Origin: Odontesthes bonariensis
Lineage: Eukaryota > Chordata > Actinopteri > Atheriniformes > Atherinopsidae
Direction of reading: 5' to 3'
Length of the DNA: 64,000 nt
NCBI RefSeq assembly: GCF_027942865.1
Contig: NC_134515.1
Location: 25,256,227-25,320,226 of the forward strand
The notes under the pieces were generated by a model. The model made no database searches and had not been told where the DNA came from. It was given only the letters and a program-made list of their open reading frames with translations. Within the stretch, counting starts at the first letter, position 1, and each line of letters opens with the position of its first letter. Position numbers and translations under genes: made by a program. This document shows, piece by piece, positions 10,501 through 21,549 of this stretch.

Positions 10501-13380
10501 AAAACTGAGGACATTAACATAGCATGTCTGATGAGAGCACCAGAGTTCCACAGCGAAAACTTTGAATACAGAAATGTTTTGTCATTTAGAAAATGCATGT
10601 TAATCGAGTACAAAATGACAGCTTTGATCCAGCTGCATTATTTGTCTTTGGCTACACCTTTAATAAATCTATAAGCAAATGATTAATGGGTGCGATTCAA
10701 GAATCTACACCTCCAGAAGTAATTCTCATGTATTCATTCCTTTTATCAAACTTGTTAAAATGCCGCTATGTGTTGTTGATTTTCTCTTCTCAATTAGACT
10801 TATGAGCACGCCCCAGTAACAACCTACAATGTGATTCAGAACACAGGACACAACGAGGTAAATAACAGGTTTTCAAATATTCCATTTTGTATAACTGAGG
10901 GGAAAAAAAGGAATCATGTATATTAATATGGTGTACACTGCAATGCGATAATGGATCAAAATAGATCGATAAATAATCAAATAAAAGTTTTACATGGGCA
11001 TATTCTGAAGTCATAATTTTACAAACAGTTTAAGGTTTCAGTGTAGAAAGGTGAATGCAGATATGGCTGAGGTCCTTCTGTAAACACTGAGCGCTTACAC
11101 TCTAACTTGGCTTTACTTGTTTATACTGCCTACAGATAAACTATAACACGCTCCCACTGAGTTTGCACGGTCAAAGAGAGTTTCGCATGAACTATGAGGG
11201 GCATTCAGCGGGCACTCAGGTGAGTGATTATGACTGTGTTGTTTCTGCCTCTTTTGGGGTTTACTTATGACCGTGTTGTTACTTGGAATCAGAGAGCTCT
11301 TTCTCTCCCTTTCTGCTACTATGAAGCCGCATTTCAACTGCAGGAGTTCTTTCAGGAACTAGGGTCTGGGGGGAGTGGGCCTTTTCCTCGACCCCTTCTA
11401 TTTAAACTGAAAGAAACGGGTGCTTCAGGTGGTCTGTGGCGTAGTGGGTTGAGCAGGCGCCCCATGTACAGAGGCTACAGTGCTCACTGCAGCTGGCCCC
11501 GGTTCGAGTCTCACATTGGACGGCCCTTTGCTGCATGTTGTTCCCCCTCTCTCTGCCCCCTGCTTCCTGTCTCTCTTAACTGTCCTGTCCATTAAAAGGC
11601 ACAAAAGCCCCAAAAAATACTTTAAAAAAAAAAGAAAAGAAACAGGGGCTTAGCAGAGTCTTGAGGGGGACAGTTAATTTTTTGCAGAATTCAAAATGGT
11701 GAAATTAGAATATGAACTAGTCCGGTTTTGATACTTCTGAACTGAACATGCCTCACCTCCAGGCAGGGGAAACACAAATAAGAACTGAACGATCACCTTT
11801 AGTTTCAGGCATTCGCAGTAGGACACGGAGTACCAGGTTGTTGCTCAGTTTCGAGCAAAATAAACACCTGGGGCAGCCAAAACAGGTTTTACTTGTGCTG
11901 TGCCGGAAAGTTTTACTTTTGCAAGCAGAATGGTTTTCCACTGTCTTTATTGCAGAGTCTGAATAAACTCGTCACCCAAAAACAGTCCCCTCTCGTGGCG
12001 TTTAACTTTTTTTATTTACATTTTATAAGTGGTAATACTCACATACTCCAGAGCAACTAATTCACTTGATCTCTAACGCCCAACACCAGCAAACACACTG
12101 ATGTTTGCTCTTTTTCTCAGACTCTTGAAATGTTGACAACTGGCTCCAGGAACCAGTTGGTGCACGTCAACACCGCAGACTTAACAGCATTATCCTTCTT
12201 CTTGTATGCTGCTGTCAAAGAAGCATGAGCCTCTCATGTCTAAACTGTGAGGGCACGCTGTAACATTAGTGTGAACTCCTCATAGTGGCTGTTTCCTGGT
12301 TTCTGCCACCACACGCCAAAGAAAACCTATTAATACATAAATTAAGGAAAAACTAAAAATATGACTGAGATCTTTTCTTTTTTTTGCAGTAAACTTGAGA
12401 AACGTTTTGTGACATCATTAAATTGACTTTCTTCCCTCTTTCCTTTGGAATCATTACCTCAAGTTCAAAGCTAATCACTAAAAACTCCTTTTGCTGTTCA
12501 AATGATCAAGCTCGAGGGGTTACTGCACCTAGGAAATTAAACACAGTATCTACAGGAATTTAAACATGTATATTTGTATAATAACCCATTCTTTATTCTA
12601 TTTTTATGCTACACATTATGACAAACATATGGCATAATCTGAAGTTTGTGTAACATTTGAACAGTGAATGGTGTTTGAGATATTTAGTTGTTGATATGAA
12701 ATTTAAGTCAGAAACTATTTACATATCGTAAAATATCTGCCACACTGTGACTGAAGCAAGAGAAAATTCTACAAATTCAGTGACCGTCACCGGTTTTGTT
12801 TTCTTCATTCAGCATTCGACGTGGGCTACGAACAAGAGGCAGACCTACCACGTAAGCAGTGCTCTTCTTAACTTTTAACTAAAAGATTAAACAGAAAAAC
12901 TCAAAGAGCCAGCTTGTTCAGCTGGAATTAGGAGACTCACGCATTTATATGACATTAAGGCGATACGAGCTCACATACCTCTCCGTCAGCAGGGCCACTC
13001 ATCATTTAACAAAGGCTCCGCGTGGTCTGATCAACGCGCTGCAAATCAGTGGAAAATGGTAAGAGATGTTTCTCACACATCCCACACAGCTGATTACCAG
13101 GATCACCATGTTTCCTGAATCTCTAACAAGGGACAATGTTTTTGTTTTGTACATCCCGCAGATACATACCATGACTGAAAGAAACATTGCAGACGGCCCA
13201 GTGTACCAACCCTGCGTCTATGCCAATGAGGAAATCAGCAGCAGATGCCTCTCACTGGATAAGCTGTCAGTCAGCAACCTGGGGGATGATTTGGAGTTTC
13301 TGAATGATCTGGGGCCAAAGTTCAAGACCCTGGCGGGGGTCTGCAACCAGACAATTAGAGCAAAAAACATGCCGTTTTAA
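1542..13380 (+). CDS. cdh26: Cadherin-26-like protein (first tandem copy), 18 exons
   Basis: Calcium-dependent cell-adhesion molecule of the plasma membrane. Proposed exons: 1542-1571, 3868-3960, 4067-4213, 4307-4454, 5425-5594, 5707-5835, 7308-7496, 7616-7887, 8248-8393, 8489-8716, 8808-9029, 10121-10239, 10353-10427, 10798-10857, 11136-11219, 12813-12851, 12993-13058, 13162-13380. Phases agree throughout and sum to 2436 nt (811 aa). Visible: a furin-like RSKR followed by R-W-V, which places Trp2 of the mature adhesive strand; cadherin repeats with calcium linkers [17 protein letters not shown] and DINDHTPKL; a degenerate EC2 linker (DTNSHQP); DRES/DREK repeat motifs; one transmembrane helix at about residues 572-600, split by the exon 11/12 border; a cytoplasmic [11 protein letters not shown] block typical of CDH26; and a C-terminal [15 protein letters not shown] catenin-binding motif. 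Intron 6 starts with GC rather than GT. The encoded signal peptide is unusually short, so a small 5' exon may be missing from this model. A paralogue lies at 33458-42534. Confidence 0.88.
2990..3297. mobile_element. DNA-transposon end in intron 1 (Tc1/mariner-like)
   Basis: The segment ends in CTTTTGGCAATATAGTGTA, the inverted-repeat end of an abundant fish DNA transposon, preceded by its usual subterminal sequence (GGTGGCATCCTATC, GGAATTCACTGAGCTCC). I see only one end and no transposase frame. The family is assigned from memory of fish repeats. The rest of intron 1 (1572-3867) shows nothing else I recognise. Confidence 0.5.
6120..6900 (+). mobile_element. Degenerate Tc1-like transposon in cdh26 intron 6
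   Basis: The stretch follows the order of a Tc1-family transposase gene (AGGGCTGTGCACCAGGCTC, CTGAAGGAGCTGGAAAGCTC, GAGACTCCCCAAACATATGG, GGGACTGGGAAACTGATC). Frameshifts, stops and internal deletions are everywhere and no long frame survives. It lies inside the 1.47-kb intron 6 of the first cadherin gene, in gene orientation, and is plainly an old dead copy. Recognition is from remembered fish Tc1 sequence, not from an alignment. Confidence 0.65.
9440..9840 (+). mobile_element. Degenerate mariner/Tc1-type transposon in cdh26 intron 11
   Basis: Contains GGCAGCAACACGTCTCAAAA, GGAGTTAATTGGCAAAAGG, GCACTGCATTAAAAACAGGC-like and GCCTGTCTGCAGTCCAGACC-like phrases in the order of a common fish mariner/Tc1 transposon, with most of the transposase missing. 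No usable frame remains. It sits in the 1.1-kb intron that splits the transmembrane-helix exons of the first cadherin gene. Confidence 0.55.
11421..11634 (+). mobile_element. tRNA-derived SINE in cdh26 intron 15
   Basis: About 210 bp with a tRNA-like head: an A-box-like GGCGTAGTGGG, then a B box GGTTCGAGTCT 60 bp later. A pyrimidine-rich body (CCCCCTCTCTCTGCCCC) and a poly-A tail follow. The flanks repeat as AAAGAAACGGG on the left and AAAGAAACAGGG after the tail, consistent with a target-site duplication from LINE-type integration. It is in the sense orientation. Confidence 0.75.
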
Positions 13381-14215
13381 AGGGTATAGCTGGAATGTAA
13401 CTAAAGTGATTCTTCCTCTCTAGCTTCTGATTGCATTTAAGAACTGATTCAACTGGATTTTAGAAGACATGTTACACCACAATAGCTAGATTTTGTACTC
13501 ATACATTATGAACATCTCACATGTTCTATTCCAGGTATTGTACACTTCTTTCATCTATTCATGGAATGCGGATTATGTAGAATCAGCTGCATTTTGTTCT
13601 GACATGCTCCAGTGATTTTGAAAAGCTTTTATGGAGGCCGGATGAGTTTGCTTGCTTTTCTTTATTTGTTTTGGGGTTGTTGTTGTTGTTTTTTTTTACA
13701 TGGCTACAATAAGGGTATTTGGTGGAACTTACAGCACGTTATTAAAGCAACACTAGAGAAGTTCGTAAACCTTAAAACTAGATGTCGGATTCATTTCAAA
13801 GTACACCAACCTGTTATGCACGTTTCCATGCCTGAAACTGCCCTCAAGTGCCGATGGGTTGACATTAAACAATTTGCATCTTCGGTTTGCTGCACAGTGC
13901 CACACCTGTCACTTGACATTTTGTGGGCTTTTAATGCCGTTTTTGTGGCGACAAATTAAGTAAAAAAAAAAATTTAAAAAAAGCCCAATTCTCCAATGTT
14001 ACTTTAACACTTAAGCACAGTTCATGTGGGAACTGGGATATTTCATACCATTCGTGATGTTTCTTTTCTGCCAGTTAAATCTGCTAGACTACTATTTGTA
14101 AAGGGTCTTTGTTGAATGCCTGAGCTCATCTAACTGGATAAAATAATTGCGTATCGGTTATTACAGAATAAATAGTTCTGAAAAAACATGTGTGGTTTGT
14201 TTGTCTGTGGTTGAT
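13381..14215 (+). other. Probable 3' UTR of the first cdh26 copy
   Basis: Non-coding DNA after the stop codon. An AATAAA-type signal at about 14167 lies just before the outer transposon border at 14219. Apart from a short poly-T run and an A-rich run, I see nothing else here. The transcript probably ends just upstream of the transposon block. Confidence 0.5.
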
Positions 14216-14686
14216 CTGGGGTCCGTTTCACAAAGCAGGTTCAACAAACATCTCAGTCTATTCCTGAACTCTGAGATGATCTACTCTGAGATGGAAACGC
14301 TTAGTTTTCAGTTCCAGAAATGCTGATTTGAGTGAGTTTAGTCAACTCTGAGTAGTTTCACCTTGAGTTTAGCACGTGCGCCACAACTTTAAAAAGCCAG
14401 CATCAATGGAGCCCCGATTCGACGAGTCACCATGGCAACGGGGAAGAGGAGGGGCTACGTTTTTTACCAACCTCGAATTAGAAATCATAATGCGCTCATA
14501 CAGCGAGTTTCAACACATTTTTAGAAAGAAGTGCAACACCGCTGCAGCAGCAAAAGCGGAAGTTTAAATGTAGTCCTTTGCAATCACAATAATATTACAG
14601 GGGAAAACTGCTTGAATGGTAACCCATTAATTTATTTCATCTAGGTGCAATCCTGCAGGGGAGAAGCACACTTGGCACCAGTTTAA

Positions 14687-15108
14687 AGCAATACTATGTA
14701 ACATTTCTACCTTAAAATAACAGCTTGAAAAAAATTGTGCGGCTAGAATGAGTTTTACTATTACGATTGGCCTGTCTCCTATTCCCCTTCGAGGGTCTGA
14801 GTTGGAAAAACTGCGCTATGTAACTTTGCTGGACTGGCCCGGGAGCTGAGCGGAAGTACTTCGACTTGCTTTCTGGCACACCGACAGCAAAAACAAATAG
14901 ACCCCTCTCACGCTCCCAGGTACATTTGATTACTCTTACCTTCTCGGTCGACATAGCTTGCACCTTCTGACTCCTCGCCAGTTCGTCAACAAACGTGAAA
15001 CATGAAAGCGAAAGGGTGTTGTATTTACGACAGTGTAACCGTACATTACCTCCAAGCCTGTAGGGGGAGCTCCATTATGGGCTTTTTGAGAAGTTACATT
15101 GTATTGCT
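14687..15108. mobile_element. 422-bp inverted-repeat element with TTAA target duplication
   Basis: Starts AGCAATACTATGTAAC and ends with the inverted form GTTACATTGTATTGCT. TTAA lies on both sides (14683-14686 and 15109-15112). No transposase frame. The size, short inverted repeats and TTAA duplication fit a non-autonomous piggyBac- or Kolobok-type element. It interrupts the Myb-like ORF of the outer element. Confidence 0.75.
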
Positions 15109-15142
15109 TTAAGATGAAATATAAAAACATTGGGCCTCATGC

Positions 15143-17680
15143 TATGAGGGGCCGTTTAGGACTTAACTACTGAGACACTCTCACACATACTAATGAAACA
15201 CTCTTACATTCACAATTGAAACACTCTCACACTTACTATTGAAACACTCACACATACATATACTTCCGTGTCATATACACATACATATGAAATGCTTGCA
15301 TGCATACAAGTGAAACATTTATACGTATCTATCTGAAACACTCGTGCATTCACATATGAAAATGTTATATATACATATATTGTTGAACACTTATGCCTTC
15401 ATAAGTGAATCTCTTGCATACGATTACAAAGATATAAAAAGTTTAGATACATGTGCAAGTGTTTCACTTATATTTGTATAAATGTTTCAAATGTGTATGT
15501 ATACGTTTTTCAATTATAAGTGCGTATGCTCTTACATGAGGATATGCAAGCGTTTCAAATGTATTCATACAAGTAATTTCAGTTGTGACCGTGAGAGCGT
15601 TTCAATAGTGTTTGTAAGAGCATTTCAGTAGTATGTATGAATGAAATCTCACTAGCATACGTAAGGTATCTCACTTTCACCGGAAGGCGGAAGTAAAGAG
15701 TGCAGAATTTGAACAGCGACAAACTTAGCGCCAGTTCGGTAAAGTTGGAAAGATATTGGCAGATTTGGACTTCCGGGATCAATAACTCAGAAGTGAGACG
15801 TTGTTAAAACACAAAACACGCATATTTTCAACCGTAGTAAGACAGACAAGGAGCTACAACCTAACTTTCATCAAAACGAGCCATCCTCGGAGCTACAGCA
15901 ATAACATTAGTGTTTATGTGCAGCCGGCTGTGAGAGCAGCGATCAGGGACCGTCTACAAAGTGCAACCGAAGAGAGACATTACAAAAAATAATCAAACAA
16001 AAGATTTCTTTCAAACCAAGAGTTGTAGTGTAATCTGTAGGAGACCAGTGAAGTGTGTAGTGAGTTTGGTGACACTACACTGTATCCTAGTGAAGTTATT
16101 GAATATTTATTGATTATTTTTTGTAATGTCTCTCTTCGGTTGCACTTTGTAGACGGTCCCTGATCGCTGCTCTCACAGCCGGCTGCACATAAACACTAAT
16201 GTTATTGCTGTAGCTCCGAGGATAGCTCGTTTTGATGAATATTCTGTCTCTCAGTTTTGTTTTATTTGTTTATTATGCATTTGAGGTTTATTTTGTGACA
16301 GATTCAAGCTATTCCAGTCTACAGTTAATCTGGTTATTGTGCCTTTAAGAGAATCTAGTGATTTTGAGTTTATTGTTAATCCTACACTGCCCTCTGGTGG
16401 CGTATGTTGGAAGCAAGAAGTGCGCTAAGTGGGAGCCAGAAAGTGCAGCAGTCCCCAAAACACGTCGCTCCTCGGTCGAGTCTGCCGTTTTCCTCACCTT
16501 TTGCGCTTGTCAAAGGCATAATCTGTAAGTTAAGTCAAATATGCTTAATTAGGAATGTTTACTAGCTCTTTCATGTTGCGTTTGTGTTACTGAAGGCGGT
16601 ACGCTCTTCACTCAGTAAAGCTAATGTTAGCATTTACCATTGTGTTTGCTATTCAAAGTGCGATGTATTGCTAATGTTAAGACCTCAGGTTGGTTATTGT
16701 ACACACAGAAATAAGTGTGAATGTATGTTTTTGCACTGAAACTGAACGTTGTTTATTGTGTTTCTTTTGTCACAGTTTTACAAGTAAAATGGATCAGTAA
16801 ACTAAGAAATGCTCCACGAGTGGTTACTGAAGCCGTTTAGCTTGCTGCATAGGCTAAAGCTCTTAGCTGAGGGCAGAAGAATGAAAGTTAGGTTGTAGCT
16901 CCTTGTCTGTCTTACTACGGTTGAAAATATGCGTGTTTTGTGTTTTAACAACGTCTCATTTCTGAGTTATTGATCCCGGAAGTCCAAATCTGCCAATATC
17001 TTTCCAACTTTACCGAACTGGCGCTAAGTTTGTCGCTGTTCAAATTCTGCACTCTTTACTTCCGCCTTCCGGTGAAAGTGAGATACCTTACGTATGCTAG
17101 TGAGATTTCATTCATACATACTACTGAAACGCTCTTACAAACACTATTGAAACGCTCTCACGGTCACAACTGAAATTACTTGTATGAATACATTTGAAAC
17201 GCTTGCACATCCTCATGTAAGAGCATACGCACTTATAATTGAAAAACGTATACATACACATTTGAAACACTTATACAAATATATGTGAAACACTTGCACA
17301 TCTAAACTTTTTATATCTTTGTAATCATATGCAAGAGATTCACTTATGAAGGTATAAGTGTTCAACAATATATGTATATATAACATTTTCATATGTGAAT
17401 GCATGAGTGTTTCAGATAGATACGTATAAATGTTTCACTTGTATGCATGCAAGCATTTCATATGTATGTGTATATGACACGGAAGTATTTATGTATGCGT
17501 GTGTGTTTCTCATATGTATGTGTAAGTGTTTCAGACGAGTGTGTATAATGTTTTATATATGAGCGTGCAAGGTTTACAGAGTATGTATGTATGTGCGAGT
17601 GTTTCAATAGTGAGTGTAAGAGTGTTTCATTAGTATGTGTGAGAGTGTCTCACTAGTTAAGTCCTAAACGGCCCCTCATA
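15143..17680. mobile_element. 2.5-kb element with very long inverted repeats
   Basis: Begins TATGAGGGGCCGTTTAGG and ends with the exact inverted form. Both sides are flanked by TCATGC (15137-15142 and 17681-17686). The left arm runs to about 15998. Its outer part (to about 15873) pairs with about 16885-17680, and its inner part (15880-15998) pairs with 16105-16235. About 640 bp of unpaired sequence (16240-16880) therefore lies within the right arm. Distal arms are rich in imperfect 25-30-bp units built on 'gaaacactc'. Two identical-looking 67-codon frames in opposite orientation are only a by-product of the symmetry. No transposase seen; superfamily unknown. Confidence 0.75.
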
Positions 17681-17719
17681 TCATGCAAGAACCGTTCGTA
17701 CGCACAGATTTGTTCTTAA

Positions 17720-18090
17720 AGGTGGGGTATGAGATCTTGGAAAAACGGTTCCTGCAAGCTATATTTTTGAAAATACACAACCTTGCCTCTCCCTTCAGCC
17801 CACCCCTCGAAACCACGCCTTCAAAACACATGAACGAGTCACGAGTCTGTGAACGTGCAGGGGGGAGGGGTGAGGGGGGCTGACAGTTGATTGGCATGTC
17901 AGAATCCAATAGAAGTAACTCATTATTACTTCTATTGGTCAGACATTTCCTCTTGCTACACCCTCTACAATGGACTAAAAGATTATTTTTCTTTTCCAAA
18001 CATTCTATTTTAGTGGGTGCAATGGGGTCGTGAGGAGGTTTTCAGACAATATGATAAAAAATGCTCCAGAAAACATCTCATACCCCACCT
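17720..18090. mobile_element. 371-bp inverted-repeat element with TTAA target duplication
   Basis: Begins AGGTGGGGTATGAGATC and ends with inverted ATCTCATACCCCACCT. TTAA lies at 17716-17719 and 18091-18094. It is non-coding. The ends closely resemble those of the larger element at 29205-31572, so it is probably a short derivative of the same family. Confidence 0.78.
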
Positions 18091-18409
18091 TTAAATCGTC
18101 CGTACGAGTGATTTAAGAGAATTTGCGCATTCACCAATCTTTTCGTATTTTACGTTTTCTTTCAGGTACGAACAGAATTTACGAGTGATCCAGACCTGTC
18201 GTAGGAGTTTCGTAAAATAGTCCGCTGTTATTCAAATCAAGTTTGCTTGACTAATGGATTGTATATTTAATTACTTTGAAGAAAACATAAATAAATATAT
18301 ACATTATACCCCATAATTATGCTGACATTATTCTGTTTGACTTAAATTCTGCACTAATTGAAGGTTCATTTGAATCTGTATATAACAAGGTCAATGGGAA
18401 GCGTAACCA

Positions 18410-19070
18410 GCGGCTGTCTTGCTACTTTTGGATGCCTTAGTGCGTCAGGCTTTTGGAAGAGACCGTGTGGAGACAGACGAATGGCTGACATCGCGATTAA
18501 GATTCCCAAGGACTGTGCTGCTACACATATGCAGCTTGCTAGAGCCACAACTCCAGAGAAAAACACACCGATCAAACCCAATTCCATCACACGTCCAGGT
18601 CCTCACGACCCTTTGATTTTTGGCCACGGGAACCTTTCAGAGCGAGATTGGAGACAGATCGGGGGTGTCCCAGTCCTCTGTGAGTCGTGCGCTCCCCTTG
18701 GTCATCAAAACTCTCATCAGTTTATCACCCATGGTACATCAAATTCCCATACGCCGCTGTCCAACAAGTACAAATTAAGAGGGACTTTCATCCCGTGGCT
18801 GGACTGCCAATCATAATTGGAGCACGAGACACATATACGCATCAAAGCACTCGTGCTGTCGTGGAGCGCACTGAGCTGAAGGCCAGGTGGGTGTGTCTCG
18901 ATACCTCGTTCATGGCGCAATATTGCCATGAACGAGGGTCTCCACCTGAACCAGCCCAGGCAGACCAGAAGGTGTGGTGCCAGAAGACCCCCCTCATGGA
19001 CCACCCCATCAAAGAGCCATCATGATGAGGCAACAACTGATTGCACGGCTTTAGTTGCAGTCATCGAGCG
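18410..19070 (+). pseudogene. HARBI1-like Harbinger transposase, disrupted
   Basis: A DDE-type transposase relative in pieces. About 18419-18614 reads RFPRTVLLHICSLLEPQLQR and then VQVLTTL. A stop follows, then FLATGTFQSEIGDRSGVSQSSVSR in the same frame to about 18720. A frame change follows to KFPYAAVQQVQIKRDFHPVAG and IIGARDTYTH, which covers the first catalytic Asp region. A large internal deletion then joins to VVERT and LKARWVCLD from the C-terminal part. The protein cannot be functional. An inverted stretch at 18904-18939 around GCAATATT adds further damage. Confidence 0.75.
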
Positions 19071-20559
19071 CCTGCCCATGGCGAGAAGTTTTTTTTAAGC
19101 CTTTTTCATATCAAACCATTTCTTTTTTATTTCGGTGACATGGTATTAACAGCACTCGTAATTGATTCCCATTTCTTTGCTTTAGCAGGTCCCGTAATTC
19201 CACTGCTGACACTGCTAAAAATGACAGATTTTCCTTTTTGGATCTCTGAAAGCAGAACTTCGATCTCAGAGCCTGTAAAATAGTTATTTTTGTGCCTTGA
19301 TGCCATTCTCATGACTCAACAACACTCAACACTGCCTGACACAGGAGAGAGGAAGCACAGCCTTATAGTATAATTTTGGGCGTGGAGTATGCAAATCTAC
19401 TATCCTCGTGCACGTGAACTTAGATACATACGAGTGGGATTCATCATTTACGCAGGTCGTTTACACACTTTTTCCGAAGTTAAGAGCGCTTGTTGAATCT
19501 GACGTGGCGTGTTCGTACGAGACCTTCTTACGAAAAAAGTAAGAGAAATTTAGAATAAAAATACGAAAATGTTCTTGCATGAGGCCCATTGTTCAAACAG
19601 GTGAGACCTCAGCATGGAGGTACGGGTACCTCATTTTTAACATGTTTTAAACTGTAAAATAAATATTAAGTGGCCATTTCACTGTGCAGTTGTTTTATCC
19701 CCAACATAATGCTGTTTTCACACATATTCTCATCTATATCATGTGCAGTTAAATAATTAAGCCTATTTAAACTAACACAGACTTCTACTCAGCCAACAGA
19801 AAGAAGGCAGATGCCCATAAAACGGGTGGTGCCCAGCACCGCCACCTCTAACGGGAGGGCAGTGGCTGAGGGAATCCCTGGAGGGAGTCCATCCCCGAGA
19901 CACAAGTGCCTTTATAAAATATAATAGGCCTATAGATATCTTTTTTAAGCCTATTCATACAAATATTTAATTGTCTTTTATGTCTTTTTTTCTTTTGTCC
20001 CAACAAAATTCTGATGGTGCCGCTCAAAAAGATAATTGTCTGGAAATGCTAAAACATCTATGCGCGGTCTGATAACCATCCCCAGATGAATATTTAATTC
20101 TATGCGCAATAATGCTGCACCTTCATCCACGGGATCGTTGTCAAAAGGACATGCCATGTTCGTGAAAAAAGTCGTCTCCTACTGTGCCTAATGGACTTCT
20201 AGAAGTAGAAGAACTCGCTCTGCTGACTGAATGAATGAGGAAATCAAATGGCGTGTGTGGCTGAATGAGGGCGGAGACAGAGAGAAACTCGAGGTTTCTT
20301 GAATAAAACCTGGTCCCGACCAGGTTAGGTTCAGAGAGTCTGTTACTACGGTAACTGACCGAGAGGTTAAGTTACCTCTCTTTGTGAAACAGGCTAGAGT
20401 TACCCCTCTTTCTCGGGGTTGAGTTACCTCCCTTTGTGAAACGGACAACTCAGTTTCCCTCATTTCAGGGTTAATAAACTCAGAGTTTTCACTAAACCTG
20501 CTTTGTGAAACGGACCTCTGGTGAGGTAGCGGTGTGAAAATAGAAGATTAAAGAAAATA

Positions 20560-21375
20560 CACTCACCGGACACTTTATTAGGTACACCATGCTAGCACCG
20601 GGATGGACCACGTGTTGTCTTCAGAACTGCCTTAATTCTTCATGGCATAGATTCAACATGGTGTTGGAAACATTCCTCAGAGATTTTGGTCCATATTGAC
20701 CTGATGGCATCACGCAGTCGCTGGCACATTTGTCGGCTGCACATCCATAAAGCAAATCTCCCGTTCCATTGCATCCCAAAGGTGCTCTAGATCTAGTGAC
20801 TGTGGAGGCCATTGGAGTACAGTGAACTCATTGTCATGTTCAAGAAACCAGTTTGATATGATATGAGCTTTGTGACATGGTGCATTATCCTGCTGGAAGT
20901 AGCCATCAGAAGATGGGTACACTGTGGTCATAAAGGGATGGACATGGTCAGCAACAATACTCAGGCAGGTTGTGGCATTTAAAAGATGTTCAATTTGTAC
21001 TAAGGGGCCTAAAGTGTGCCAAGAAAACATCCCTCACACCATTACAACACCGTTTTATATTTTCTCCTTTCGATATTTTCTCCTTTCGGGGCCATTCTCT
21101 GTAAACCTTAGAGATGGCTGTGTGTGAACGTTCCAGTAGATCAGCTGTTTCTTAAATACTCAGACCAGTCCATCTGGCACCAACAACTATGCCACATTCA
21201 AAGTTCTTTAAATCCCCTTTCTTTCCCATTCTGATGCTCGGTTTAAACTTCAGCAAGTCATCTCCACCACACCTAGATGCCTAAATGCATTGAGTTGCTG
21301 CCATATTATTGGCTGATTAGCTATTAACATTAACAAGTACTTGAAGAAGTGTACCTAATAAAGTGCCTCAGAAAA
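20560..21375 (-). mobile_element. Internally deleted Tc1-like transposon
   Basis: The left end begins CACTCACCGGACACTTTATT after TA. The right end carries the matching GTGTACCTAATAAAGTG and then diverges. On the - strand, about 20710-21030 reads as the C-terminal catalytic half of a Tc1 transposase (VHPFMTTVYPSSDGYFQQDNAPCHKA, then EHDNEFTVLQWPPQS). The N-terminal half is largely deleted, leaving about 0.8 kb. It starts 43 bp from the right end of the outer Harbinger element. Confidence 0.8.
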
Positions 21376-21549
21376 CACATATTTGGTATATTATATACTT
21401 CTCATCTAAATTTAATTGATATGATTCTTAAATGAACGCACCAAAGGCAAAGGTGAAATTACACACAAAATGGGGTAATGTACATGAAACATCACAACTG
21501 CAATACAGTAATCCATTGAACATTACACTTATACCATTTAAGTTCCCCT

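Larger units (their letters stand above)
15132..19587 (+). mobile_element. Harbinger element with broken HARBI1-like transposase
   Basis: Left end GGGCCTCATGC, continuing AAGAAC after an internal insertion; right end GTTCTTGCATGAGGCCC. ATT flanks both sides (15129-15131 and 19588-19590), which fits the 3-bp duplications of PIF/Harbinger. It contains the remains of a HARBI1-like transposase at 18410-19070. Two younger insertions lie in it: the long-inverted-repeat element at 15143-17680 and the TTAA element at 17720-18090. Removing them leaves about 1.5 kb, so the host copy is also internally deleted. Confidence 0.78.
14376..19915 (+). pseudogene. Myb/SANT-like Harbinger ORF, split by two insertions
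   Basis: Recognisable pieces in order. About 14376-14566 contains LELEIIMRSYSEF and NTAAAAKAEV. About 14644-14686, after an AG acceptor, reads CNPAGEKHTWHQF. About 15109-15131 reads KMKYKNI. About 19588-19600 reads IVQT, followed by a GTGAG donor-like sequence. A final piece near 19790-19910 reads NGRAVAEGIPGG. Between the second and third pieces sits a 422-bp TTAA element. Between the third and fourth sits a 4.5-kb Harbinger element. The frame rejoins across each target duplication, showing the ORF was intact there when hit. The residues expected just after AAAAK are missing, so the copy is dead. Confidence 0.7.
14219..20517 (+). mobile_element. Outer Harbinger-type element carrying a Myb-like ORF, host of nested insertions
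   Basis: The left end begins GGGTCCGTTTCACAAAGCAG. The right end is its inverted match, ending CTGCTTTGTGAAACGGACCT. CTG flanks both ends (14216-14218 and 20518-20520). If the repeat is read two bases shorter, the flank is TCTGG. The interior carries exons of a Myb/SANT-like protein typical of the second ORF of fish PIF/Harbinger elements. About 4.9 kb of the 6.3 kb is foreign: a TTAA-flanked element at 14687-15108 and a second Harbinger element at 15132-19587. The subterminal right side has repeats of the phrase 'cctctctttgtgaaac'. Confidence 0.75.

Noticed and set aside
11432-11550. Possible genuine tRNA gene
   Set aside because: A- and B-box-like sequences are present, but they are too far apart for a tRNA, no cloverleaf can be drawn, and a SINE body and poly-A tail follow.
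15579-17173. Two nearly identical 67-codon frames on opposite strands (15579-15782 and 16970-17173)
   Set aside because: They are the two arms of the long inverted repeat; the second frame is the mirror of the first. No motif supports coding.
18358-18816. 152-codon frame over the Harbinger relic
   Set aside because: The recognisable HARBI1-like residues lie mainly in a different frame (starting near 18419). The 152-codon frame only picks up part of it by chance.
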